Positions 53,145 through 62,210 of a stretch of DNA of 64,000 bases are shown here, piece by piece. The notes under the pieces were generated by a model that did no database searches, was not told the origin of the DNA, and worked only from the letters and a program-made list of their open reading frames with translations. The position numbers and the translations under genes were made by a program. The stretch is taken from NCBI GenBank assembly GCA_016719055.1, contig JADKAW010000038.1, forward strand, positions 62,001 through 126,000, in the 5' to 3' direction. Source of the stretch: Candidatus Rhodoferax mariagerensis (GTDB taxonomy: Bacteria > Pseudomonadota > Gammaproteobacteria > Burkholderiales > Burkholderiaceae_C). How positions within the stretch are numbered: position 1 is the first letter of the stretch; each line of letters opens with the position of its first letter.

Positions 53145-54497
53145 ATGACAGCCACCATCATCGATTCGCGCATTTTTGGCGACATGTTCAGCGATGTCCG
53201 TATGCGCCAGGTCTGGTCCGACGAAAACCGCACGGCCAAGTACCTGGACATCGAACGCGCACTGGCCAAGGTGCAAGGTCAACTGGGACTGATTCCACAG
53301 GAAGCAGCGGATGAGATCGTCCGGCACTGTGAACTGTCGATGATTGACTGGGACCAGCTCAAGGCCAAAACCGAGCAGATTGGTTACCCCATCATCGCCG
53401 TCGTCAACCAGATCAACGCCAACTGCCGTGACCGACTCGGCGAATACTGCCACTGGGGTGCCACCACACAAGACATCACCGACACGGCAGCGGTATTACA
53501 AATGCGCGAAGGCCTGGCATTGATTGAGCAGGACCTGGCTGATATTTCTGATGCGCTGGCTGCCCTGGTCGCCAAGCACCGCGACACACCGATCATTGGT
53601 CGCAGCAACCTGCAGCAAGCTACCCCCATCACCTTTGGCTACAAGATGGCCAGCATTCTGGCGGGCATCGAACGTCATCGTGAGCGCCTGAGCCAGCTCA
53701 AACCCCGTGTGCTGATGGGTGAGTTTGGCGGTGCCTCGGGCACACTCTCGTCGCTGGAAACCGGGGCCATGGAAACCCAGGCGGCGCTGATGCAGGAGCT
53801 GGGTCTGGCGCAGCCGCTGATCTCCTGGCACACCGTGCGCGACACCGTTGCCGAGGTCGGCGCCTTCCTGGGTTTGGTGGGCGGGTCGCTGGGCAAGATC
53901 GCCATGGACGTGAAGCTGCTGATGCAGACCGAAGTGGCCGAGGTGTTTGAACCGTATGCGCCGGGGCGCGGGTCGTCTTCGACCATGCCGCAAAAGCGCA
54001 ACCCGATTTCGTGTTTGTACATTCACGCCTGTGTTTCCGTCGTGCGCCAGCATGCCGCCTCGCTGATGGAGGCCATGGTGGCGGACCACGAACGCTCTAC
54101 CGGCCCGTGGGAAATTGAATGGGTGGCATTGCCCGAGATCTTTTGCCTGCTCTCGGGGGCACTCAAACAAACCAAGTTTGTGCTGCAAGGCCTGGAGGTG
54201 GACGCGGTGCGCATGCGCGCCAACATGGACATCACGCATGGTCTGGTGATGTCCGAATCGGTGATGATGGGTCTGGGGCCGTACATCGGGCGCGAGTATG
54301 CGCACGATCTGGTGTACGACCTGTGCCGCCAGGCGCTGCGCGAACAGCGCCCGTTGATCGACATCCTCGAAGCCCACCCCGAAATCAACACCCACCTGAA
54401 CCGGGCGCAGCTCGAAGCCCTGTGCAACCCCGTCAACCACCTGGGTCAGGCCGGTGTGATGGTTGACCGCGTGTTGGCGGCCCGCAGAAAGGCCTGA
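53145..54497 (+). CDS. aspartase/fumarase-superfamily lyase, candidate trans-aconitate decarboxylase
   Basis: 450 residues. The three superfamily regions are present: GATTQDITDTA, a helix-rich core with the HTVRDTVAEVG segment, and the mobile signature loop GSSSTMPQKRNP with the catalytic Ser. The sequence is closest in feel to the 3-carboxymuconate cycloisomerase/adenylosuccinate lyase branch (MRQVWSDENRTAKYLDIERA). Purine or protocatechuate genes are absent; instead it sits between a CitE-type lyase and TcuA. The fungal trans-aconitate decarboxylase Tad1 belongs to this superfamily, so decarboxylation of trans-aconitate to itaconate is my inference. Addition-elimination on another tricarboxylate is an alternative. 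AAAAGGAA precedes ATG 53145. Confidence 0.85.
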   Translation: MTATIIDSRIFGDMFSDVRMRQVWSDENRTAKYLDIERALAKVQGQLGLIPQEAADEIVRHCELSMIDWDQLKAKTEQIGYPIIAVVNQINANCRDRLGEYCHWGATTQDITDTAAVLQMREGLALIEQDLADISDALAALVAKHRDTPIIGRSNLQQATPITFGYKMASILAGIERHRERLSQLKPRVLMGEFGGASGTLSSLETGAMETQAALMQELGLAQPLISWHTVRDTVAEVGAFLGLVGGSLGKIAMDVKLLMQTEVAEVFEPYAPGRGSSSTMPQKRNPISCLYIHACVSVVRQHAASLMEAMVADHERSTGPWEIEWVALPEIFCLLSGALKQTKFVLQGLEVDAVRMRANMDITHGLVMSESVMMGLGPYIGREYAHDLVYDLCRQALREQRPLIDILEAHPEINTHLNRAQLEALCNPVNHLGQAGVMVDRVLAARRKA

Positions 54498-54504
54498 AAC
54501 CACC

Positions 54505-55974
54505 ATGACTTCGTCTGACAACAAATCGCCCGCCAGCGCCGTAGACGTGCTGGTGATCGGCGGTGGCAACGCCGCCTTGTGCGCCGCGCTGATGGCGCGC
54601 GAGGCGGGCGCCAGCGTGCTGCTGCTGGAAGCGGCCCCGCGCGAATGGCGCGGCGGCAACTCGGCCCACACCCGCAATCTGCGCTGCATGCACGACGCGC
54701 CGCAAGATGTGCTGGTCGATGCCTACCCCGAAGAAGAATTCTGGCAAGACCTGCTCAAGGTGACCGGCGGCATCACCAATGAGCAACTGGCCCGCCGGGT
54801 GATCCGCGACTCCAGCACCTGCCGCCCGTGGATGCGCAGCCACGGCGTGCACTTTCAGCCCTCGCTCTCGGGGGCCTTGCACACGGCGCGCACCAACGCC
54901 TTTTTTATGGGCGGTGGCAAGGCGCTGGTCAATGCCTATTTCCGCAGCGCCGAAAAGCTGGGGGTGCAGGTGCGTTACAACGCGCCGGTGAACCGCCTGG
55001 AGATCGAGAACGGCCATTTTGTCGCGGCTCATGTGTCAACCCAGCACCCCGACGGCAGCACCAGCACCGAGCGCATCACCGCCCGAGCCTGCGTGCTGGC
55101 CGCTGGCGGCTTCGAGTCCAACCGCGACTGGCTGCGCGAAGCCTGGGGCACCAATGAGCGCGGCGAAACCCCATCCGACAACTTTTTGATTCGCGGCACG
55201 AAGTTCAACCAGGGCGTGCTGCTGCGCCATCTACTCAATGACCATGGCGCCGATGCCATTGGCGACCCCACACAGGCGCACATGGTGGCCATAGATGCGC
55301 GGGCGCCGCTGTACGACGGCGGCATCTGCACCCGCATTGACTGTGTGTCACTCGGTGTGGTGGTGAACCGTGATGCCCAGCGCTTTTATGACGAAGGCGA
55401 AGACTTCTGGCCCAAGCGCTACGCCATTTGGGGGCGACTGGTGGCCCAGCAGCCCGGACAGCAGGCCTATTCCATCATTGATGCCAAGGCCATTGGCCGC
55501 TTCATGCCACCCGTGTTCCCCGGGGTCAAGGCACAGTCGCTGGAAGAACTGGCCAGCCAGCTTGGGCTTGATGTGAGCACGTTTATGCAAACCCTCAACC
55601 GCTACAACCAGGCTTGCCAGGTGGGCAGTTTTGACCACACCGCGCTGGACGACTGCCACACCGAAGGCGTGATGCCCGCCAAAACCCACTGGGCCCGGCC
55701 CATCGACACGGCACCGTTTTACGCCTACGCGTTGCGCCCAGGGGTTACCTTCACCTACCTGGGTCTAAAAACCGACGAAACGGCTGCCGTGCGTTTTGGC
55801 GATGCACCCAGCGACAACCTGTTTGTGGCTGGCGAGATGATGGCCGGCAATGTGCTTGGCAAGGGCTACACAGCCGGTGTCGGCATGTCGATTGGCACAG
55901 CTTTTGGCCGTATTGCCGGCACCCAGTCTGCGCAAGCAGCTACTCAATCAGGAGCTAAACATGCACACGCTTGA
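54505..55974 (+). CDS. tcuA: FAD-dependent tricarballylate dehydrogenase-like protein
   Basis: 489 residues of the succinate dehydrogenase/fumarate reductase flavoprotein fold. FAD-binding GGGNAALCAALMAREAGASV at the N-terminus, LEAAPREWRGGNSAHTRN, FFMGGGKALVNAYFRSA, and the C-terminal FVAGEMMAGNVLGKGYTAGV. TcuA oxidises tricarballylate to cis-aconitate in Salmonella, with TcuB re-oxidising its flavin. The neighbour TcuB here supports that name, although the substrate could be a related tricarboxylate. It begins seven bases after the lyase stop and overlaps tcuB by 14 bases. Confidence 0.9.
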   Translation: MTSSDNKSPASAVDVLVIGGGNAALCAALMAREAGASVLLLEAAPREWRGGNSAHTRNLRCMHDAPQDVLVDAYPEEEFWQDLLKVTGGITNEQLARRVIRDSSTCRPWMRSHGVHFQPSLSGALHTARTNAFFMGGGKALVNAYFRSAEKLGVQVRYNAPVNRLEIENGHFVAAHVSTQHPDGSTSTERITARACVLAAGGFESNRDWLREAWGTNERGETPSDNFLIRGTKFNQGVLLRHLLNDHGADAIGDPTQAHMVAIDARAPLYDGGICTRIDCVSLGVVVNRDAQRFYDEGEDFWPKRYAIWGRLVAQQPGQQAYSIIDAKAIGRFMPPVFPGVKAQSLEELASQLGLDVSTFMQTLNRYNQACQVGSFDHTALDDCHTEGVMPAKTHWARPIDTAPFYAYALRPGVTFTYLGLKTDETAAVRFGDAPSDNLFVAGEMMAGNVLGKGYTAGVGMSIGTAFGRIAGTQSAQAATQSGAKHAHA

Positions 55975-57133
55975 TGCCCTGATTCAGGACGCCCGGCAGA
56001 CAGCTGCCGGCCATGGCCCGACCTCTCCAGCGGTGACTGAGGTCGCAAGGCAATTGCAAATCTGCAACGCCTGTCGTTACTGCGAAGGTTTTTGCGCCGT
56101 TTTCCCAGCAATGACGCGGCGGCTCGAATTTGGCGCTGCCGATGTGCATTACCTGGCCAACCTGTGCCACAACTGCGGTGCCTGCCTGCACGCCTGCCAG
56201 TACGCGCCGCCGCATGAATTTGCCGTGAACGTGCCGCAAGCCATGGCGCAGGTGCGTGGTGAAACCTATGTGGCCTATGCCTGGCCGGCCGCCTTTGGCA
56301 AGCTGTACCAGCGCAGTGGCCTGACCGTGTCGCTGGCGCTGGCGGCCGGTTTGGCGCTGTTCTTGATACTGGCGCTGGCTTTCAACGGCAGCCTGTGGGG
56401 CGGGCAAGCGGCGGGTGACTTTTTCAAATTGTTCCCGCACAACCTGCTGGTGTCGATGTTTGTGCCGGTTTTCTTGTGGGCGGTACTGGCACTGGGCATT
56501 GGCGTGACGCGCTTCCTTCAGGATGTTTCCCCGGCGACCACGGGGCAAGCCATTGCCGGTGGTGATGCCCTGCAAGCCACCCGCGATGTGCTGACGCTCA
56601 AATACCTGGACGGCGGTCACGGTGAGGGTTGCCATAACGAGGACGACGCCTACACCCTGTCGCGCAGCCGGTCCCATCATTTGACGTTTTACGGCTTTAT
56701 GCTGTGTTTTGCCGCCACCGGTGTCGCCACGATTTACCACTACGCCTTGGGCTGGCACGCGCCGTATGAGCTGCCCAGCCTGCCAAAATTGCTGGGCGTG
56801 GCCGGTGGCGTCAGTCTCTTGCTGGGCACCGTGGGTTTGTTCAGGCTCAAGCTCAGTCGCCACCCATTGCATGGCGACGCGGCCCAGAAACCGATGGATT
56901 TCGGCTTTATCGCACTGCTGTTTTTGACCAGCCTCACCGGTCTGCTGTTGTGGCTAGGGCGCAGCACACCAGCGCTGGCGTTGCTATTGGCATTGCACCT
57001 GGGTGTGGTGATGGCGCTGTTTGCCACGCTGCCCTACGGCAAGTTTGCCCACGGCATCTTCCGCACCGCGTCGCTGCTGCGCTACGCGGTGGAAAAACGC
57101 CAGCCCAGCACCCTGGCATTGGGAGACGACTGA
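55961..57133 (+). CDS. tcuB: TcuB-like iron-sulfur membrane protein
   Basis: 390 residues. N-terminal ferredoxin-like part with two cysteine clusters, CNACRYCEGFC and CHNCGACLHAC, for Fe-S centres, then about six membrane segments with histidines (HHLTFYGFMLCFA, HYALGWH) that may hold heme. TcuB passes electrons from TcuA FADH2 to the quinone pool. ATG 55961 has AGGAG six bases upstream, within the overlap with tcuA. Directly followed by the PrpF-like gene (1 base gap). Confidence 0.93.
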   Translation: MHTLDALIQDARQTAAGHGPTSPAVTEVARQLQICNACRYCEGFCAVFPAMTRRLEFGAADVHYLANLCHNCGACLHACQYAPPHEFAVNVPQAMAQVRGETYVAYAWPAAFGKLYQRSGLTVSLALAAGLALFLILALAFNGSLWGGQAAGDFFKLFPHNLLVSMFVPVFLWAVLALGIGVTRFLQDVSPATTGQAIAGGDALQATRDVLTLKYLDGGHGEGCHNEDDAYTLSRSRSHHLTFYGFMLCFAATGVATIYHYALGWHAPYELPSLPKLLGVAGGVSLLLGTVGLFRLKLSRHPLHGDAAQKPMDFGFIALLFLTSLTGLLLWLGRSTPALALLLALHLGVVMALFATLPYGKFAHGIFRTASLLRYAVEKRQPSTLALGDD

Positions 57134-57134
57134 C

Positions 57135-59168
57135 ATGACGCTGTCGATTCCCTGCGTGCTGATGCGCGCTGGCACCTCGCGCGGGCCATTTTTTCTGCGC
57201 GACTGGTTGCCTGAAGGCGACGAGGCGCGCAACCAGGCGCTGATTGGCGCCATTGGCGCGTCTGACCCACTGCAGCTCGACGGGCTGGGGGGAGGCAGCA
57301 CACTCAACAGCAAGGTGGCCATTGTTTCGCGCTCGACCCAGCCCGATTGCGATCTGGACTACCTGTTTGCCCAGGTGGGCGTGGGGCACCAGTCGGTCGA
57401 TACCCGGCCCAATTGCGGCAATATGCTGTCGGGCGTGGCGCCGTTTGCGCTTGACCAGGGCCTGATTCCGGCGCAGGACGGCAGCACGACGGTGCGGGTT
57501 TACAACGTCAACACGCGCTCCAAAATCGACGTGACCGTGTGCACACCGGGCGGCAAGGTGACCTACGAAGGGGATGCCCGCATTGACGGCGTGGCGGGCA
57601 CGGCGGCGCCGGTGTTGCTGAATTTTCTGGATGCCTGGGGTTCGGTGACCGGAAAGCTGTTTCCCACCGGTGCGCGTATCGACAACATTGACGGCCTGCA
57701 GGTCACTTGTATTGATGCGGCCATGCCGCTGATGATGCTGCGTGCGGCTGATCTGGGCTTGAGTGGCCGCGAGCGACCGGCAGAGTTGGATGCCAACACC
57801 GCGCTGCTGGCGCGCATCGAATCGCTCAGGTTGCAAGCCGGCCAGCGCATGGGCCTGGGTGACGTATCGGGCAGCGTGGTGCCCAAGCCGGTGCTGGTGA
57901 GTGCCGGTGATGCTCCCAACAGCATCACCTCGCGTTATTTCACGCCGCACAAGTGCCATGCTTCGCACGCGGTCACTGGCGCCATTGGTGTGGCCACGGC
58001 ATTTGCCTTGCCCGGCACGGTGGCCAGCGGTGCCTGCCTGGCAGCAGGTCGTCACAACCTGATTGTGCTGCACCCGGCTGGTCAGATTGATGTGGAAATC
58101 ACGATGCAGGGCGCAGGCGTTCAGGCCAGCTTGCATAGCGCCGCGCTGGTGCGCACCGTGCGCAAGATCATGCAAGGGGTGCTGCACTTGCCGGGGTATG
58201 TTTTCCCACCCGTTGCGGCCGCCACTGCGATGACGAGCACCACACCAAACCCGCGCCAGTTCCCGCAGCGTGAGGTGCACATCATCGTGCCCACCAGTGC
58301 CGGCGGTGGCAACGACACCATGGCTCGCACCCTGACGCGCAAGCTCGGACCGCTGTTAGGTCAGCCGGTGGTGGTGGACAACCGGGCCGGGGCCAATGGC
58401 ACCATCGCCAGCGAATACGTGGCCGCCGCCCAGCCCGATGGTCATACCCTGCTGTTTGGCTACATCGCCACACACGGCATCAACCCGGCGCTCAAAAAAT
58501 TGCGCTATGACCCATTGGCCGACTTTGCGCCGATTGGGCTGATTGGTTACTCCCCCACCTTGCTGGTGGTACCCGCTGAGCTGCCGGTCTATTCGGTGGA
58601 AGAACTGGTGCGCCTGCTGCGCAGTTCAGGCAGTAGGTTGAGCTACGCCTCTGCGGGCGAAGGCACTGTGCCCCACCTTGCAGCTGAACTGTTCAAGCTG
58701 CAAACTGGCACCGAGCTGCAGCGCATCGACTTCTCTGGTGCTGCACCAGCCATTGCAGACGTGGCGAATGGGCTGGTGCAAGTCATGTTTCCAAGTCTTT
58801 TTACCGCACAACCGTATCTACGCAGTGGCAAACTCCGAGCGCTGGCCGTCGCCGGGTCTTCCCGCCTGCCCTCGCTGCCTGACATACCCACTTTGGTGGA
58901 TACAGGTATACCGGGTGTGGAACTTACCCAGTGGTATGCGCTGTTTGCCCCAGCAAAGACCTCAGCGCAGGTAACGCGCCAACTCAATACTGCACTGAAC
59001 GCAGTGCTGCAAGACCTCGAGATCGTCGCCCGCATGGAAGCCGATGGTGCTCGCGTGCAGGCCTCCTCACCCGGTGAGTTACATGACCTGCTCATTGCCG
59101 AGAGTGAAAAATGGCAAGGCGTGGTGATGAATACAGGTCTGCGGTCTGAGGCGCTACCCGATTTTTAG
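57135..59168 (+). CDS. PrpF-family isomerase fused to a BUG/TctC-type solute-binding domain
   Basis: 677 residues in a single uninterrupted frame. Residues about 1-360 are a PrpF-family protein (LMRAGTSRGPFFLRDWLPEG, RPNCGNMLSGVAPFA, TPHKCHASHAVTGAIGVATA), the group that includes aconitate isomerases, methylaconitate isomerase and 4-oxalomesaconate tautomerase. Residues about 375-677 are a BUG receptor (VHIIVPTSAGGGNDTMART, RAGANGTIASEYVAAAQPDG, ALFAPAKTSAQVTRQLN). The junction at about 58195-58260 has no signal peptide, so the receptor half would remain in the cytoplasm unless translation restarts at ATG 58230, which also lacks a leader. The fusion likely arose by deletion between two formerly separate genes. 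The isomerase half fits aconitate cis/trans conversion. Confidence 0.87.
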   Translation: MTLSIPCVLMRAGTSRGPFFLRDWLPEGDEARNQALIGAIGASDPLQLDGLGGGSTLNSKVAIVSRSTQPDCDLDYLFAQVGVGHQSVDTRPNCGNMLSGVAPFALDQGLIPAQDGSTTVRVYNVNTRSKIDVTVCTPGGKVTYEGDARIDGVAGTAAPVLLNFLDAWGSVTGKLFPTGARIDNIDGLQVTCIDAAMPLMMLRAADLGLSGRERPAELDANTALLARIESLRLQAGQRMGLGDVSGSVVPKPVLVSAGDAPNSITSRYFTPHKCHASHAVTGAIGVATAFALPGTVASGACLAAGRHNLIVLHPAGQIDVEITMQGAGVQASLHSAALVRTVRKIMQGVLHLPGYVFPPVAAATAMTSTTPNPRQFPQREVHIIVPTSAGGGNDTMARTLTRKLGPLLGQPVVVDNRAGANGTIASEYVAAAQPDGHTLLFGYIATHGINPALKKLRYDPLADFAPIGLIGYSPTLLVVPAELPVYSVEELVRLLRSSGSRLSYASAGEGTVPHLAAELFKLQTGTELQRIDFSGAAPAIADVANGLVQVMFPSLFTAQPYLRSGKLRALAVAGSSRLPSLPDIPTLVDTGIPGVELTQWYALFAPAKTSAQVTRQLNTALNAVLQDLEIVARMEADGARVQASSPGELHDLLIAESEKWQGVVMNTGLRSEALPDF

Positions 59169-59416
59169 ACTGTCAACAATTTCCGAACGGCTGTTTCAGT
59201 GGTGGCGCTTTGGAAGGCTGGTTGCCACTGAAGGGGCTTTGGGCGACTTCCAGCCACAGGCCGGGGTCTACAAACAACATCAGACTTTAGTCCAATAACT
59301 ATAAGGGCTACTCGCTATTGATAACGCAGCAACCTGTAAGGCAGACCCGTTGCATCAGGAGAACTCAAAACTTGCAAAATCGGCCCACCGATGAAATTTC
59401 AGGTAAATTCTGCGCA

Positions 59417-59941
59417 ATGTCTCCGCTCCAAGCGCGCAAACGCGCCCAATCCCCCCGCTTTTCCAGTACCGAATTTCGCACCGCCTTGGGCATGTTTGCC
59501 ACGGGCGTGACGATTGTCACGGCGCGTGCGCCCGATGGCCAACTGGTCGGCCTCACGGCCAACTCGTTCAACTCGGTGTCGCTGAAACCGCCGCTGGTGC
59601 TGTGGAGCCTGTCGCAGGCGGCCAGCTCCATGGACGCGTTCCGTGATGGCTCGCACTACGCCATTAACATTCTGGCAGCCGACCAACAGGCGCTGGCCAT
59701 GCGTTTTGCCACCAAGGGTGTCAACCGCTTTGCGGATATGGCGTTTATCGAAGGGGCCTGCGGCGCGCCACTGATTGCAGGTTGTGTGGCCAGCTTTGAG
59801 TGTTTTAACCGCAGCCGCTATGTGGAAGGCGACCACGTGATTTTTGTCGGTGAGGTCGAGCACTGCAGCCACCGTGCCGGTGCCTCGCCGCTGCTGTACC
59901 ACGGCGGACGTTTTTACACCGAGCACCCGGTGCTGGCCTGA
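59417..59941 (+). CDS. flavin reductase-like FMN-binding protein
   Basis: 174 residues of the split-barrel flavin reductase type. FRTALGMFATGVTIVTARAP at the start, LTANSFNSVSLKPPLVLWSL for flavin contacts, and HVIFVGEVEHCSH near the end. Such proteins supply reduced FMN/FAD to a monooxygenase; no partner oxygenase lies in the window. ATG 59417 is the most likely start. It lies 16 bases upstream of an MFS carrier gene, with which it probably forms a transcript separate from the catabolic cluster (248-base gap upstream). Confidence 0.9.
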   Translation: MSPLQARKRAQSPRFSSTEFRTALGMFATGVTIVTARAPDGQLVGLTANSFNSVSLKPPLVLWSLSQAASSMDAFRDGSHYAINILAADQQALAMRFATKGVNRFADMAFIEGACGAPLIAGCVASFECFNRSRYVEGDHVIFVGEVEHCSHRAGASPLLYHGGRFYTEHPVLA

Positions 59942-59957
59942 TTTTCAAAGCGCTTTC

Positions 59958-61127
59958 ATGAACCGACACCTTTGGCTGCTGGCCATCTGTCAGGGCCTGT
60001 TCCTGACCAACAATGTCACCTTTATTGCCATCAACGGCCTGGTGGGGTTTAGTTTGGCACCGCTGGGCTGGATGGCCACGCTGCCGGTCATGGGCTATGT
60101 GGTGGGCGGGGCGCTGTCGACCGCGCTGGTGGCAAAAACCCAGCACCGTTTTGGCCGCAAGGCCTCGTTTCAGTTCGGGCTGCTGGTGGCGCTGGGCAGT
60201 GCCTTGCTGTGTGCCTTTGCGGCGGTGAGCAAAAACTTCTGGCTGCTGTGCGCCGCCACACTGGTGGCCGGCTACTACAACGCCAACGGCAACCTGTACC
60301 GGTTTGCCGCGGCTGAGCTGGCAGGCGCGGGTTTTCGGGAAAAGGCCGTGTCGCTGGTGATGGCCGGGGGGCTGATCGGCGCGGTGCTGGGCCCCAATCT
60401 GGCCGCACAGACGCGCACGCTGACCGAAGTGCCGTTTGTGGGCGCCTACCTGGCCCTGGCTGGCGTGGCGCTGGTGTCGATGGGGGTGCTGTACTTCATC
60501 AACTTTCCTCCCTTGCCACCCAAACAGGCTTCGGGAGATGGCCGGGCCTTGGGTCAGATCATGCGCCAGCCGGTGTTCATGGTGGCCGCTGTCACCGGAG
60601 CCCTGGGCTTTGGCGTGATGAACCTGCTGATGGCCGCCACGCCGCTGGCCATGCAGCAGTGCAGCCTGCCGTTCAGCGACGCGGCGCTGGTGCTGGAGTG
60701 GCATGTGATTGGCATGTTTGCGCCGGGTTTCTTTACCGGGCACCTGATCAAACGTTTTGGCGTGTTGCCGATCATGGGCATCGGCGTGGTGCTGAACCTG
60801 CTATGCATCGGCATTGCGCTCTCGGGCGTAGATTTGCACCAGTTTCTGATCGCGCTGTTTTTGCTGGGTGTGGGCTGGAATTTTCTGTTTACCGGCAGCA
60901 CAACACTGTCATTGCAAACCTACACCCCGGCCGAGAAAGACCGGGCGCAGGGGGCCCTGAACTTCTTTGTGTTTGCCACCACGGCACTGAGCTCGTTCAG
61001 CTCGGGCGTGCTGGTCACCACCAGTGGCTGGCAGTGGCTCAACATCGGCTCGATCGTACCGGTGGTGCTCACGGGTGCGGCCATTCTCTGGCTGGCCAGG
61101 CAGCCCAGGCGTGCGGGTATGATTTAA
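59958..61127 (+). CDS. MFS transporter
   Basis: 389 residues with about 12 membrane segments. Motifs: TNNVTFIAINGLVGFSLAP, the loop between segments two and three with KTQHRFGRKASF (MFS motif A-like), and a second-half loop IKRFGVLPIMG. Substrate unknown; the family includes drug and metabolite exporters. Follows the flavin reductase-like gene by 16 bases and precedes an ABC-type receptor by 56 bases. Confidence 0.9.
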   Translation: MNRHLWLLAICQGLFLTNNVTFIAINGLVGFSLAPLGWMATLPVMGYVVGGALSTALVAKTQHRFGRKASFQFGLLVALGSALLCAFAAVSKNFWLLCAATLVAGYYNANGNLYRFAAAELAGAGFREKAVSLVMAGGLIGAVLGPNLAAQTRTLTEVPFVGAYLALAGVALVSMGVLYFINFPPLPPKQASGDGRALGQIMRQPVFMVAAVTGALGFGVMNLLMAATPLAMQQCSLPFSDAALVLEWHVIGMFAPGFFTGHLIKRFGVLPIMGIGVVLNLLCIGIALSGVDLHQFLIALFLLGVGWNFLFTGSTTLSLQTYTPAEKDRAQGALNFFVFATTALSSFSSGVLVTTSGWQWLNIGSIVPVVLTGAAILWLARQPRRAGMI

Positions 61128-61183
61128 CGCTGACGGGGTGCGCAGATCGCCTCGCTTTTCCCCAACTCTGGAGACTCTTTTTC

Positions 61184-62209
61184 ATGCAACGACGCGAACT
61201 CATTCTCGGCACACTTGCCGCAGCCTCACTCCCCTTGCTTGCAACAGCCCAGACGCTTGAAAAGCCCAAGCTCACGCTGGCCGTTGGCGGCAAAAACCTG
61301 CTGTATTACCTGCCCCTGACGATTGCCGAGCAATTGGGTTATTTCAAGGCCGAGGGGCTGGATGTGACGATTGTGGACTTTGCCGGCGGTGCCAAAGCCC
61401 TGCAGGCGGTGGTGGGTGGCAGTGCCGATGTGGTGTCGGGCGCGTTTGAACACACGGTCAACATGCAGTTCAAGGGCCAGCCCATGCGCGCCTTTGTGCT
61501 GCAGGGTGCCACACCGCAAATTGTCCTGGGCATCAACCCTAAAACCCTGCCCAATTTCAAGACCATCGCCGACCTGAAAGGCAAAAAGGTCGGTGTATCG
61601 GCACCCGGCAGTTCGACCAATGTGATGGTGAACTTTTTGCTGGCCAAGGCTGGCCTGAAACCCGGCGATGTCAGCATCATTGGTGTGGGCACCGGCAGCG
61701 GTGCGGTGGCGGCCATGCGCACCGGCCAGATCGACGCCATGAGCAACCTGGACCCGGTCATCACCCTGCTGCTGCGCTCGGGCGACCTGAAGATTGTGTC
61801 GGACACACGCCGGCCCGCCGAGTCTGAAAAGGTGTTTGGCGGCCCGATGCCAGCGGGTTGCCTGTATGCGCCGCAAGCCTTCGTCGACAAACACCCCAAC
61901 AGCGTGCAGGCACTGACCAATGCCATGGTGCGCGCCAGCAAGTGGATTCAGACCGCGGGTGCTGCCGAGATCATCAAGGCTGTGCCCGAGAGTTATCTGC
62001 TGGGTGACCGCGCGGTGTACATCGACGCGTTTCTGGCGGCCAAAGGCTCGCTGTCACCCGACGGCATGATTCCCGAAAAAGGCCCGCTAACCGCCTTCAA
62101 GGCGCTGGCCAGTGTGGACGAGAAGCTGGCCGCCGCCAAGCTGGACCTGAGCGCGGTTTACACCAACGACTTTGTCAAAAAGGCCAACGCCAAATACCCC
62201 AAAGGCTGA
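61184..62209 (+). CDS. ABC transporter periplasmic binding protein, NitT/TauT type
   Basis: 341 residues. An N-terminal export signal beginning MQRRELILGTLAAASL, then a type 2 periplasmic binding fold: LAVGGKNLLYYLPLTIAEQL, GYFKAEGLDVTIVDFAGGAK, and VGVSAPGSSTNVMVNFLLAK. These belong to the NitT/TauT/SsuA group taking up sulfonates, nitrate, aromatic acids or pyrimidine precursors. Ligand unknown. Followed by the ATPase gene one base after its stop. Confidence 0.92.
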   Translation: MQRRELILGTLAAASLPLLATAQTLEKPKLTLAVGGKNLLYYLPLTIAEQLGYFKAEGLDVTIVDFAGGAKALQAVVGGSADVVSGAFEHTVNMQFKGQPMRAFVLQGATPQIVLGINPKTLPNFKTIADLKGKKVGVSAPGSSTNVMVNFLLAKAGLKPGDVSIIGVGTGSGAVAAMRTGQIDAMSNLDPVITLLLRSGDLKIVSDTRRPAESEKVFGGPMPAGCLYAPQAFVDKHPNSVQALTNAMVRASKWIQTAGAAEIIKAVPESYLLGDRAVYIDAFLAAKGSLSPDGMIPEKGPLTAFKALASVDEKLAAAKLDLSAVYTNDFVKKANAKYPKG

Positions 62210-62210
62210 C

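Noticed and set aside
53496..54689. Open frame of 397 codons on the minus strand
   Set aside because: It is antisense to the fumarase-superfamily lyase, with low-complexity composition and no domain.
56934..58280. Open frame of 448 codons on the minus strand
   Set aside because: It is antisense to tcuB and the PrpF-like gene, both of which have clear family motifs; the antisense product has none.
59195..59232. Terminator after the PrpF-BUG fusion gene
   Set aside because: TTCAGTGG and CCACTGAA pair across a 22-base loop with no T tract after them.
59285..59330. Another family A repeat copy upstream of the flavin reductase-like gene
   Set aside because: Only TATAAGGGCTA and GCTATTGATA match, without the conserved ends; too weak to list as a copy.
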